Shown: positions 10,153 to 18,896 of the stretch, piece by piece
Numbering within the stretch: position 1 is the stretch's first letter
How the letters are laid out: every line of letters starts with the position of its first letter
Origin: CAISKJ01 sp046351555
GTDB lineage: Bacteria; Myxococcota_A; Polyangia; Polyangiales; Ga0077539
Assembly (NCBI GenBank): GCA_046351555.1
Contig: JAXLYI010000010.1
Coordinates: 1-64,000 of the forward strand
Reading direction: 5' to 3'
DNA length: 64,000 nucleotides
Program-made: the position numbers and the translations under genes
Notes under the pieces: model-generated
Seen by the model: only the letters and a program-made list of their open reading frames with translations
What the model was told of the DNA's origin: nothing
Database searches by the model: none

Positions 10153-11154
10153 TCAGGCGTTGGAGCGTTCGAAGTGGGCGGCGTCGATGAGGACGGCGGC
10201 GGCGAGGGCGAGGGGCTTCCAGCGTGGGGGGACGTTGGCTTCGAAGGTGACCTCGAAGTTGTCGGCGTCGGTGAAGACCTCGGAGACGAGGCCCGACCAG
10301 CGCTTGCGGACGCACGCGACGAGGACGCCACCCGCGCGGAGTTCGAAGGTCCACGGGCGGAAGAAGGGCCCGTGGATCTCGCCGATGAGTGCCCCGGCCG
10401 CGTCGAGGACGTCGTAGCGCGTGGCGACGAGCGTCCAGCGTCGGGCGATGCGCGCCATCAGCGACCCGTCGGCGTCGCGCACCTCCATCTCGGGCAGGAA
10501 CCACCGGAACGGTCGCCGCAGCTTCATCGCGACGGTGCCGCGGCGCGTGTCCTCCACGTACGACTCGAAGGGGCGGAAGGGCCCGAGCAGCAGCCGCACG
10601 AGCGCCTCGCCGAGCCCGCGCGTCTGCTCCTGCACCACGAAGGCCGCGCCGCCGCCGTTGGCGAGCACGGTGTACTGGTTGGCCTGTTCGAAGCCCGTCA
10701 GCGCCTCGAGCCAGCTCCGGCGCTGCCGCACCGAGAGCCGGCGGACGTCGTCGAAGCGCGCGGCGACGCGGTCGAGCGCGGCGTGGTCGCCGGGGGCCGC
10801 GAGGGTCGCAGCCGGCGCGCGAACGGGTGACGCGAGCGCGCGCATCGCGCGGAGGTCGCCGAGCGACGCGAGCACGCCCTGACACATCGGGCAGGTGGCG
10901 ACGAGCACCGGGTGGCCGACGGCGTAGGGCATCTCGACGAGCGAGGCGCCCGCGCAGCGGGGACAGGGCATCGCGGTCGCGCGGGAGAGCTCGGAGGCGG
11001 CGTCGAGCGCGGGGAGGTCGTCGGGCGTATGGGCGACGCGGGCGAGCTCGCCGCGGTCGAACCACGCGGCCCGGCAGGCGGTGCAGGTGTCGACGACCAC
11101 GCCCTCCTCGGCGTCGAGGGGGCCCATCGCGGCGCCGCAGCGGGGGCATTTCAT
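10153..11154 (-). CDS. zinc-ribbon and scramblase/LURP-like protein
   Basis: A 333-residue protein. The N-terminal 110 residues hold two TFIIB-type zinc ribbons, MKCPRCGAAMGPL...CTACRAAWFDRGEL and MPCPRCAGASLVEM...ATCPMCQGVL. The rest (about 150-325) resembles the phospholipid-scramblase/Tubby/LURP-one fold: LSVRQRRSWLEALTGFEQANQYTV, PFRPFESYVEDTRRGTVAMKLRRPFRWFLPEMEV, GEIHGPFFRPWTFEL. Scramblase-like proteins move lipids or bind membranes; bacterial members are mostly unstudied. The ATG at 11154 is chosen because MKCPRCG is the normal start of such ribbons; an ATG 12 codons upstream is possible. Confidence 0.75.
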   Translation of the reverse strand: MKCPRCGAAMGPLDAEEGVVVDTCTACRAAWFDRGELARVAHTPDDLPALDAASELSRATAMPCPRCAGASLVEMPYAVGHPVLVATCPMCQGVLASLGDLRAMRALASPVRAPAATLAAPGDHAALDRVAARFDDVRRLSVRQRRSWLEALTGFEQANQYTVLANGGGAAFVVQEQTRGLGEALVRLLLGPFRPFESYVEDTRRGTVAMKLRRPFRWFLPEMEVRDADGSLMARIARRWTLVATRYDVLDAAGALIGEIHGPFFRPWTFELRAGGVLVACVRKRWSGLVSEVFTDADNFEVTFEANVPPRWKPLALAAAVLIDAAHFERSNA

Positions 11155-11256
11155 CACGGCCGCGGAGGGTAACACCGCGCGGTCGTTCACGATGCGGGGC
11201 GAAGCGAAGGGGCGGTGTCCGCGCGACGCACGCCGCGGCGGACACGCGCGGAGGGG

Positions 11257-13778
11257 TCAGTCGGGGTAGCGGCGGATGAAGGCGGTGCCGGGCGTGCCGG
11301 CGCCCATCGAGAACGAGCACATCGAATCGGCCAGCGCCGGGTTGAACGACGCGAACGACAGCGAGCACCGCCCCGACTGCACCGAGATGCGGATGCGCCC
11401 GAGGCCGCCGGGGCCGCCCTGGCCGCCGCCGCCGGTCGCGAAGCCGCCGTCGCCCGGGTCGGCGCTCACCACCGCGCCGCCCGCGACGGTGACGGTCGGC
11501 GCGTAGACGTAGATCACGCCGCCCGAGCCGCCGCCGCCGCCGCCGCCGCCGGTGCTGCACGTCACGCGCACGCCGTCGCCGCCCTGCGAGAGGAGCTGGC
11601 CGGTGGCGCCGACGTTGATCGACACGTGCGACGCGAGCCGGAGCGCGCCGCCGCCGCCGCCGCCGCCCGCGCCGAGGGGCCCGCCGCCGCCGCCGCCGGA
11701 GCCCGCGTAGAAGGTGCCGTTGTCGACCGAGAGGTCGTTGGCGGCCATGTCGCCGATGGAGCCGCCGCCGCCGCCGCCGCCGAGGATGCTCCCCGCCGTG
11801 CCGCAGGAGAGCCCGGGGCTGCCGTTGAGGCCGGCGTACATCGGGTTGGTGGTGGCGCCGCCGCGGCCGAAGCCCTCGGAGCCCACGGTGGTGCCGCCGA
11901 CGCCGCCGCCCGTACGCCGCCGCCGCGCCCGCCGACGCCGCTCTCGCCGGGCGCCGACGAGCACCCGCGGCCCGCGCCCGCGCCGCCGCCGCCGCCCGCC
12001 TGCCCGCCGCCGCCGCCGCCGCCGCCGGCGCCCGCGGGGTCGTAGCCGCCGCCGCCGCCGCCGCCGCGGTCGCCGCCGTTGCCGCGCGTCGGGAGCGTCC
12101 CGTTGGCGCCCGCGAGCATGGCCATCCCGGGCGCGCCGCCGCCCGCGCCCCCTTGGCCGCCGCACGCGAGCAGGCCGCCGACGCAGGTGGCGTTGCTCGC
12201 GCCGGCGACGCCGAGGCCCGAGGTGCCGCCGCTCGACCCGTTGCGGGCGCCGCCGCACGCGACCGGGCCGCCGTTGCCGCCCGACACGTCGATGACGCCG
12301 TTGACGACGACGGGCCCGGTGGCGCGCAGGTCGAGCGGCTCGGGGCCCGTCGGGCGCACCGTCACGCCGGCGGGGATGGTGATGGTGGTGAAGTTGTGGA
12401 CGCCGCCCGGCAGCATCACGACGCCGGGGCCGGTGGGGTTGTAGGGCCCCTCGGCGCCGGTCGACGGGAAGCGGTGGCAGAGCCCGTTGACGCACGCGGC
12501 GCCCATCGGGCAGGCGTTGCCGCACGCGCCGCAGTGCATGTTGCTGGTGTTGAGGTTGGTCTCGCAGCCGTCGGTCACGTCCATGTTGCAGTTGCCGAAG
12601 CCGGCGTTGCAGGCGATGCCGCAGGCGCCGCCCATGCACGACGGCGTGCCGTTGACGCTGGAGCAGGCGTTGGCGCAGCGGCCGCAGTGGGCGAGGTCGG
12701 TCTGCGTGTCGACGCAGCGCATCGCGCAGAAGGTGAGCCCCGTCGGGCACACGCACGCGCCGGCCATGCACATCTGGCCGGCGGGGCAGGCGTTGCCGCA
12801 GGCGCCGCAGTTGGTCCCGTCGGTCTGCGTGTCGACGCAGCGGCCGTTGCAGAAGGTCTGGCCCGCGGGGCAGGCGCACGTGCCCGCGACGCAGGTCTGC
12901 GCGGCGGGGCAGGCGTTGCCGCACATCCCGCAGTTGGCGCGGTCGGTCTGGGCGTCGACGCAGCGGCCCGCGCAGAGCGTCTGGCCCGTCGGGCACACGC
13001 ACGCGCCCGCCGTGCACACCTGGCCGCCGGTGCAGGCGTTGCCGCACATGCCGCAGTGCATCGGGGACGTCTGCACGTTGGTCTCGCAGCCGTTGGCGTC
13101 GTCCATGTCGCAGTCGCCGGAGCCGGCGGCGCAGGACATCACGCGGCAGCGGCCCCCCGAGCACGCCGCGGTGGCGTTGGCGAGGCGGCAGGCGGTGCCG
13201 CAGGCGCCGCAGTTGTTGACGTTCGACTGGGTGTCGACGCAGAGGTTGGAGCCCATGTCGGGGCAGCACATCTCGTTCGACATGCAGCGGGGCGCGGCCG
13301 GGTCGCAGCCGCGGCGGCAGAGGCGGTTGAGGCACACCTCGCCGGTGGGGCAGTCGGCGTTGGTGGTGCACTGGCCGCAGGTGAAGTCCGTGCAGCGCTG
13401 GCCCGTCGGGCACTGGTCGTCGGTGACGCACTGGACGCAGCGGTGCGCGGGCACGTTGCACCGCGGGGTCGCCGGCGTGCCGAGGCAGTCGGCGTCGTTG
13501 CGGCACCCGGGCATGCAGGTGAACGACACCGGGTCGCAGTACTGCCCGACGGTGCAGGCCGAGTCCATGTCGGTGGTGCACTGGACGCAGCGGTGCGAGC
13601 GCGTCTCGCAGACGAGGCGGCCGGGCATCCCGGCGCAGTCGCCGTTGGTGTTGCACCCGACGCCAGCGTCCCAGCCGAGCACGGGGAGGCCGACGTCGCC
13701 GCAGGCCGCGACGGCGAGGGCGAGGGCGAGGAGGGCCCGCAGCGGGGCGGAGGGCGAGGCGTGGGGGCGGTCGCGCAT
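11257..13778 (-). CDS. Cys-rich/Gly-rich repeat lipoprotein, frame broken
   Basis: A surface protein of about 840 residues split between two frames. It begins with a lipoprotein signal (LLALALAVAAC). About 15 Cys-rich units follow, such as CNGRCVDTQTDGTNCGACGNACPAGQ broken after the CGACG core, a repeat common in Myxococcota. A jelly-roll-like segment and a long Gly-rich tail finish it. The first frame is sensible down to about 11920 and the second from about 11910 to the stop at 11257. Adding one base near 11911-11916 restores a continuous Gly-rich reading. The ATG at 13778 has GGAG eight bases upstream; an ATG at 13802 overlaps the ompA stop. A real mutation or an assembly error in the GC-rich tail are both possible. 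Confidence 0.7.
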
Positions 13779-13798
13779 GGCGGTGGCTCCGGTGCGGT

Positions 13799-15262
13799 TC
13801 ATGAGTTGCCCAGGGCGTTGACGGTGCAGGGGCGCGCGGGGGGCGCCGGGCGCGGCGGGCACTGGCGCGGGTGCGGGGTCACGGGCTCGGTCGGCGTCGG
13901 CGCCGGGGGCGTCGGGTTGAGGACGCGCAGCTCCACGCGGCGGTTGCGCTGCCGGCCCTCCTCGGTGGCGTTGTCGCCGATGGGGCTCGCCGGGCCGTAG
14001 CCCCGCGCGCGCAGCCGGTCGGGCGCGATCGCGGCGCCGCCGGCGGGCGGGTGCGTGAGGTAGTTCATGATGGCCTCGGCGCGGGTGCGCGAGAGGTTGA
14101 GGTTGTGCCGCATCGCGCCCTCGGCGCAGCCGCGGCACTGGTTGTCCGTGAAGCCCGCCACCTCCACCTGGAGCTCGGGGTGCGCGTTGAGGATCGAGAG
14201 CACGTCGTTGAGCAGCTCGTGGTTCTGGCGCGTGAGGTCCGCGCTGCTCATGTCGACCTCGGAGCGGTCGTTGTCGAAGTGGACCTGGCGGGTGATCTGG
14301 ATCTGGTTGCCGCGCAGCACCGCGAGGGGGTTGGGGTGCGGGCAGCCCGCGCGCGCCGGGTCGGGCACGTCGCCCTTGGGCTGCTCGGGGCACACGTCGG
14401 CCTCGTTGAGCACCGCGTCGTGGTCGCGGTCGGGGTCGGGGCAGCCCGGGCGCGCGGGGTCGGGGTAGTCGCCCTCGGGGATGGTCGGGCAGCGGTCGTC
14501 TGGGTCGATGAGGCAGTCGCCGTCGGTGTCGGCCATCGGGCAGCCGCGGCGGTTGGGGTCGGGCGTCGGGCCCTGCGGGACGGTGGCGCAGACGTCCTCG
14601 GGGTCGGGGACGGTGTCGCAGTCGGTGTCGTACACGGGCACGACGGGCGGCACGCGCCCCGAGAGCGAGAGGCCCGCCGACCAGTACACCGCGTCGTAGG
14701 GGTAGTCGGTGCTGCGCAGCGGGCTCGGCGCGGGCTGGAAGACGTCCGTGATGCGCACCACCGGGCCGATCGAGAAGGCGGGGTGCACGCGGAACTCGAA
14801 GCCCAGGCCGGCGTTGAGCATCAGCCGGTCGTAGGGGCCGGTGAGCGCGTACCCGACGTTGCCGTCGACGAAGAGGTCGCCGACGCGCCCGAGGCGCGGC
14901 TCGAAGCGCAGGCCGCCCTCGAAGGCCATCACCCGCCCCGTCCCCTGCGCCGTGCTCGTCGGGAAGAACTCGTTGGTGAAGGTCGCCTGGATCGCCAGCG
15001 GCCCCACCAGCGTGAACGCCAGGCGCAGGTGCGTGTGGAAGTTGACGCTGTCGTAGCCGAGCGTGTTGCCGCCGTACTGCCGCGCGTCGGTGTTGCGCTG
15101 GTAGTCCGGGATCATCGTCCCGACCCCGAGCTCGGCCCGCAGCGCGAAGCGCTGGAGCACCTGCGCCCCCGCGTCGAACGGCAGCGCGACGAGGGCCGCG
15201 AGGGCCGCCAGCGCCGGCGCCCGCGCCGAACGTGATCCGTGCTTGTGCAAACGAGTGCTCAC
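13799..15262 (-). CDS. OmpA-family outer membrane protein with TSP3 repeats
   Basis: A 487-residue outer-membrane protein. It has a signal peptide (LAALAALVALPFDAGAQ), an 8-stranded-type beta-barrel (about 35-225), three thrombospondin type-3 calcium-binding repeats (DTDCDTVPDPEDVC, DTDGDCLIDPDDRC, DRDHDAVLNEADVC), and a C-terminal OmpA domain that binds peptidoglycan (about 330-450, with HPELQVEVAGFTDN and LSRTRAEAIMNYL, ending in NRRVELRVL). Two extra Cys sit in the OmpA domain (QCRGCAEG). The GTG at 15262 has GAGG eight bases upstream and a TAGCGT element about 63 bases upstream. The following Cys-rich gene may be in the same transcript. Confidence 0.92.
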   Translation of the reverse strand: MSTRLHKHGSRSARAPALAALAALVALPFDAGAQVLQRFALRAELGVGTMIPDYQRNTDARQYGGNTLGYDSVNFHTHLRLAFTLVGPLAIQATFTNEFFPTSTAQGTGRVMAFEGGLRFEPRLGRVGDLFVDGNVGYALTGPYDRLMLNAGLGFEFRVHPAFSIGPVVRITDVFQPAPSPLRSTDYPYDAVYWSAGLSLSGRVPPVVPVYDTDCDTVPDPEDVCATVPQGPTPDPNRRGCPMADTDGDCLIDPDDRCPTIPEGDYPDPARPGCPDPDRDHDAVLNEADVCPEQPKGDVPDPARAGCPHPNPLAVLRGNQIQITRQVHFDNDRSEVDMSSADLTRQNHELLNDVLSILNAHPELQVEVAGFTDNQCRGCAEGAMRHNLNLSRTRAEAIMNYLTHPPAGGAAIAPDRLRARGYGPASPIGDNATEEGRQRNRRVELRVLNPTPPAPTPTEPVTPHPRQCPPRPAPPARPCTVNALGNS

Positions 15263-15325
15263 CTGGACACCTCGGAAAACAGGGGACGGCGAAGGGCCCC
15301 GCGGGGGGGCACACGACCAACAGAC

Positions 15326-15331
15326 ACGCTA
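15326..15331 (-). promoter_or_regulatory. -10 element for the OmpA-type gene
   Basis: TAGCGT on the reverse strand, about 63 bases before the GTG start. Unlike most such elements here it leaves a leader with a Shine-Dalgarno sequence (GAGG). Confidence 0.45.
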
Positions 15332-15436
15332 CACGCGCCGCAGCGCGCGCGGAAGATTTTCGACGGGCCGGCGACAGAACGCACGCGCCTCGGGGAGGGC
15401 GTTGCCGCTTGCGAGACAAGGGCGCGACGCGCGCAG

Positions 15437-15442
15437 TAGAGT
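15437..15442 (+). promoter_or_regulatory. -10 element for pseudokinase gene
   Basis: TAGAGT lies 16 bases before the ATG at 15459. No Shine-Dalgarno sequence separates them. Confidence 0.45.
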
Positions 15443-15458
15443 GCCCGCGAGGCCCGCG

Positions 15459-17570
15459 ATGAACGCCCCCATCACCGCCCCCGCCCGCGCGCAGGAGGGC
15501 TCCCTCGTGTGCGGAGGGTTCACGCTCGAAAGGCTGCTGCGCCGCGACGACGTGGCGTCCGTGTACCTCGCCCGCGCGCCGGGCGACGGGCACCCGCGGC
15601 ACGTCGCGCGGGTGGCCCACGGCGTCCGCCCCGCCGACGAGCGCCGCGCGGCGGCCTTCGAGGAGGCCGCGGCGGTGCTGTTGGAGCTCCGCCACCGGGC
15701 CGTGCCGCGGGTGGTCGCGGTCGGGGTGACGGGCGCCGAGCCGGTGGTGGTGGCCGAGCGCGTCCACGCGGCGACGCTGCGCGACCGGTCTCGCGACGCG
15801 GAGGGCCTCGACCCGCAGGGCCTCGCCGTCGCGCTGCTGCGCGTCGCCGAGGTGCTCGACTGGCTCCACGCGCGCGGGGTGGTGCACCGGCGCCTGAGCC
15901 CCGACAACGTGCTGGTGAGCGGCGCGGGCGAGGTGTGGCTGGAGGAGTGCGGCCTCGCCCACGCGCTGGTCGAGGCGGGCTGGAGCCCCACCAGCGTCGC
16001 GCCCGCGGCCGCGGAGTACCTCACGCCCCAGGAGGCCCTGCACCGCATCCACCCGCAGACGGACGTCTTCGCGCTCGCCACGGTCGCGTACGAGTGCCTG
16101 ACGGGCGCGGTCCCCTTCGCCGGCGACGCCGCGGTGGTGCGGGCGGCGGTGCTCGAGCGCGAGCGCCCGTCGCTGGTGGCGCTGCGCCCCGACCTGTCGC
16201 GCAACGTCGACGCGGTGCTCCTGCGCGCGTGGTCATCGGAGGGCTGCGGCGCGCTCGAGCCCTACCCCACCGCGGAGGCCCTCGCGCGCGAGCTGCTGCG
16301 TGTGCTCGACGCGTCCGTGCGGGTGACGTCGCCGCACTCGATCACGCTGCCGCCGCAGCGCGCCGCCACCGTGCCGCCGCTCCCCCCCGAGGACGTCGCC
16401 CCCGCCGAGACGCCCGTCCGCGTCCACGCCTCGCTCGCCGATCTGGCGCGGGACGTCGCCGCGCCCGAGGGCCCGCGCGAGGACGACTTCGTCGACGCCG
16501 CCGACGTCGTCGAGCGCTTCTCCGACCCGCCGCCCACCGCCCCGCCGGCCGACGTCCCGCCCGCGGAGCCCGAACGCGTCACGGCGCCCGCGGAGCCCGA
16601 ACGCGTCACGGCGCCCGCCCTGACAGAGCCCGAGCCGACGGCGGCCGCGTCGACGGAGCCCGCGTCGACGGAGCCCGCGTCGATCGCGCCTGCGGAGCCC
16701 GCGCTGGCAGAGCCTGCGCCCGCGGAGCCCGCAGCGGAGGGGCCCGCGCTGACGGAGCCGGTGGTGGTGACGATCCCGCCCTCGACGCCGTCGTCGGTGC
16801 AGACGCAGCCTGGCGTCGGCGCCGCGGTGTCCCGGCCCGCCGCCGTCGCCTCCTCGCCTCCCGCCGACCCGCCCACCGAGCCTCCGCTCGTCCGCGTTCC
16901 TGCGCGCGCCGATGAGGCCGCGCCGAGAGACCCCATGCCCGACCCCGCGCCGCGCACCGCCATCCCGAGCAACCTCGGCCCCTCGCTCGTCGCGGTCGCC
17001 GCGATCTTCGCCGGCGCGTGGGTCTACACCCACCGCGACCCGCCGCCCGCGCCGCCGCCGCTCGAACAGCGCGTCGCGCCGCTCCGCGCCGCCGAGCCCG
17101 CGGGGGAGCCCATCCCCGAGGTTCGAACGCCGCCGGCTCCGCCCGCTCCGCCCGCGCCGGTGGCGGCCGCCGACGCTGCGCCTGCGCCCGCGCTCGTCAC
17201 GCCCGACGCGTCGGCGCCGCTCGCCGCGGACGCGACCGCGCAAGCCGCGGCGGACGCGTCTGCGACCCCACCGCCGGTGGTCGCGGACGCCGGGGCCGTC
17301 GCCGTCGCGCGGCCGCCGCAGGGCGAGCTCGACGCGCTCCGCACGATCCTCCAGGGCTCGGTCGAGCGGTGCCTCGAACACAGCACCGTCCGCGCGGTGC
17401 GCGTGGCGGCGAACTACGCCGGCGCCACCGGCCGCCCGCGCGTCCGGATCGAGACCCCGATGGAGGACATCGAGGCCGCCGCGTGTATCGAGGGCGCGAT
17501 CATCGACCTCCCGGTGCGCCGCTTCGGCCCGGGCAACTGGCTCGTCCGGTACAACTTCACCGTTCGGTAG
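15459..17570 (+). CDS. membrane pseudokinase (PknB-like) with TonB/AgmX-like C-terminus
   Basis: A 703-residue protein with a kinase fold (about 20-270) but no catalytic motifs. The Gly loop is lost (LERLLRRDDVASVYLAR), the ATP-binding Lys is Arg (HVARVAHG), HRD is HRR (HRRLSPDN), and DFG is ECG (LEECGLAH). The APE-like TPQEALHR and the later YECLTGAVPFAG remain. A Pro/Glu/Ala-rich linker includes an exact 27-base tandem duplication near 16563-16616 (AEPERVTAP twice). A single membrane segment (LVAVAAIFAGAWVYTH, about 515) is followed by an outer domain with LRTILQGSVERCLEHS and RIETPMEDIEAAACIE, which resembles AgmX or TonB C-terminal domains. Probably a scaffold or sensor, not an enzyme. 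Confidence 0.87.
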   Translation: MNAPITAPARAQEGSLVCGGFTLERLLRRDDVASVYLARAPGDGHPRHVARVAHGVRPADERRAAAFEEAAAVLLELRHRAVPRVVAVGVTGAEPVVVAERVHAATLRDRSRDAEGLDPQGLAVALLRVAEVLDWLHARGVVHRRLSPDNVLVSGAGEVWLEECGLAHALVEAGWSPTSVAPAAAEYLTPQEALHRIHPQTDVFALATVAYECLTGAVPFAGDAAVVRAAVLERERPSLVALRPDLSRNVDAVLLRAWSSEGCGALEPYPTAEALARELLRVLDASVRVTSPHSITLPPQRAATVPPLPPEDVAPAETPVRVHASLADLARDVAAPEGPREDDFVDAADVVERFSDPPPTAPPADVPPAEPERVTAPAEPERVTAPALTEPEPTAAASTEPASTEPASIAPAEPALAEPAPAEPAAEGPALTEPVVVTIPPSTPSSVQTQPGVGAAVSRPAAVASSPPADPPTEPPLVRVPARADEAAPRDPMPDPAPRTAIPSNLGPSLVAVAAIFAGAWVYTHRDPPPAPPPLEQRVAPLRAAEPAGEPIPEVRTPPAPPAPPAPVAAADAAPAPALVTPDASAPLAADATAQAAADASATPPPVVADAGAVAVARPPQGELDALRTILQGSVERCLEHSTVRAVRVAANYAGATGRPRVRIETPMEDIEAAACIEGAIIDLPVRRFGPGNWLVRYNFTVR

Positions 17571-17576
17571 CGCGGC

Positions 17577-18896
17577 TCACGCCTCCGCCCAGCGCGGGAT
17601 CTCCGCGTCGCGCGCCGCCGTCCGCGCGTCGACGAGGCCGCGGCGCGCAAGGTCGCCCACGGACACCCCGCGCGGGAGCCCGTGCGCGCGCAGCACCTCG
17701 CCCGTCAGGCGCCGGAGGTACGCGGGGACGGCCGTCCCGGGCGGCGGGGCGTAGCGCTCGGCGAAGAAGCGAGGGCGGTGCTCGCAGGGCCCGAGGGTGC
17801 CGTCGGCGGCGGCGAGCAGGCGCGCGGCGACGCGGACGTGTCCGTGGTGGCGCTCGACGTAGGCGCGGCCTGCGTGGGCGAGCTCGCGGCGGAGCGCGCG
17901 GTCGGTGAGGAGGTGCGCGAGGCGCGCGTCGAGCCCGTCGGGTTCGAGGTGGAAGATGGGGCGGCGCGCGGGGAAGGGCTCGAGGTCGGCCCGGTCGCAG
18001 CCGGCCACCGCGCAGCCCGAGGCCATCCCCTCCACCGCGAGCTTGCCGTGGAGCGGGAGGTGGATCTGGTCGACCAGCACGTCGGCGTCGGCGAGGGCCG
18101 CGCGGAGCTCGGGGTGCGAGGCGTGCTCGAGCAGCCGGAGTTCGAAGCGGACGCCGCGCGCGCGGAGTCGTTCGAGCGCGTCGAGGATCGGCCCCGTCCC
18201 CTTCACGCCGCGGTCGGTGGGCGCGTGGACCACCACCGGCACCTCGCGGTCGGGCACCCTCGCGTCGTAGCGGTCGAGCGCCACGGGCGCGAAGAGGTGG
18301 TGGTAGGGCCGCACCGCGAGGCCCGACTGGTTGGGCTGCGAGAAGATCGCCGTCGCGTGCCGCTCGGTCATCCGCAGGTTGCGCAGCGAGGGGGCGAGCG
18401 GCCGGTCGGCCCAGCGCGCGGCCATCTCGCCCATCGTCGCGGCGCGGTGCCCGAGCGCGGCGCACTGCTGGTCGTAGGCCGAGGCGTGGCGGACGTCGGG
18501 CCCGGTGAAGAAGCCCACCACGCGCTTGCCGTGGCGCGCCAGCGTCGCGTACTCGCGCCCGAGGCCCATGCGCCAGGGGACGGTCGGGTGCCACGGGCGC
18601 AGGCTCGCGTGGACCATCACGAACACGTCGTGGTCGGCCACGAGGCGCGCCATCACGGCGGTCGCGTCGCGGCCGCGCGGGCGGCGGCCGGCGGCGAGCG
18701 CGGCGTCGACGGCGCGCCAGTCGGCCGCGCGCGCGACGTCGGCGAGGTCGACGTCGTAGCGGCGGTCGGTGAAGTACGCGAGCCCCACGGACATCGCCGT
18801 GGTCACCTCGCAGCCGAGCGCGCGGAGGCCGTCGGCGAGGTCGGCGCAGAAGCCGCCGATCTCGAACGTGCCGACGAGGACGCGCGGGCGACTCAC
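17577..18896 (-). CDS. GT-B type glycosyltransferase
   Basis: A 439-residue protein with a GTG start overlapping the TfuA stop by four bases. The N-terminal Rossmann-like part begins VSRPRVLVGTFEIGGFCADLADGL broken after the first strand; the second half has VPVVVHAPTDRGVKGTGPILDALERL, ADADVLVDQIHLPLHGKLAVEGMASGCAV and a terminal TDRALRRELAHAGRAYVERHH. These match the acceptor-then-donor layout of GT4-like glycosyltransferases, including the HG-K-ALE-like nucleotide-sugar site in a variant form. Co-translated with YcaO and TfuA, it probably decorates the RiPP product, but a housekeeping sugar role cannot be excluded. Confidence 0.75.
   Translation of the reverse strand: MSRPRVLVGTFEIGGFCADLADGLRALGCEVTTAMSVGLAYFTDRRYDVDLADVARAADWRAVDAALAAGRRPRGRDATAVMARLVADHDVFVMVHASLRPWHPTVPWRMGLGREYATLARHGKRVVGFFTGPDVRHASAYDQQCAALGHRAATMGEMAARWADRPLAPSLRNLRMTERHATAIFSQPNQSGLAVRPYHHLFAPVALDRYDARVPDREVPVVVHAPTDRGVKGTGPILDALERLRARGVRFELRLLEHASHPELRAALADADVLVDQIHLPLHGKLAVEGMASGCAVAGCDRADLEPFPARRPIFHLEPDGLDARLAHLLTDRALRRELAHAGRAYVERHHGHVRVAARLLAAADGTLGPCEHRPRFFAERYAPPPGTAVPAYLRRLTGEVLRAHGLPRGVSVGDLARRGLVDARTAARDAEIPRWAEA

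Noticed and set aside
13778..13802. Start of the Cys-rich protein at 13802 by ATGA overlap with ompA
   Set aside because: The ATG at 13778 has GGAG at proper distance and begins a normal lipoprotein signal; the longer form remains possible.
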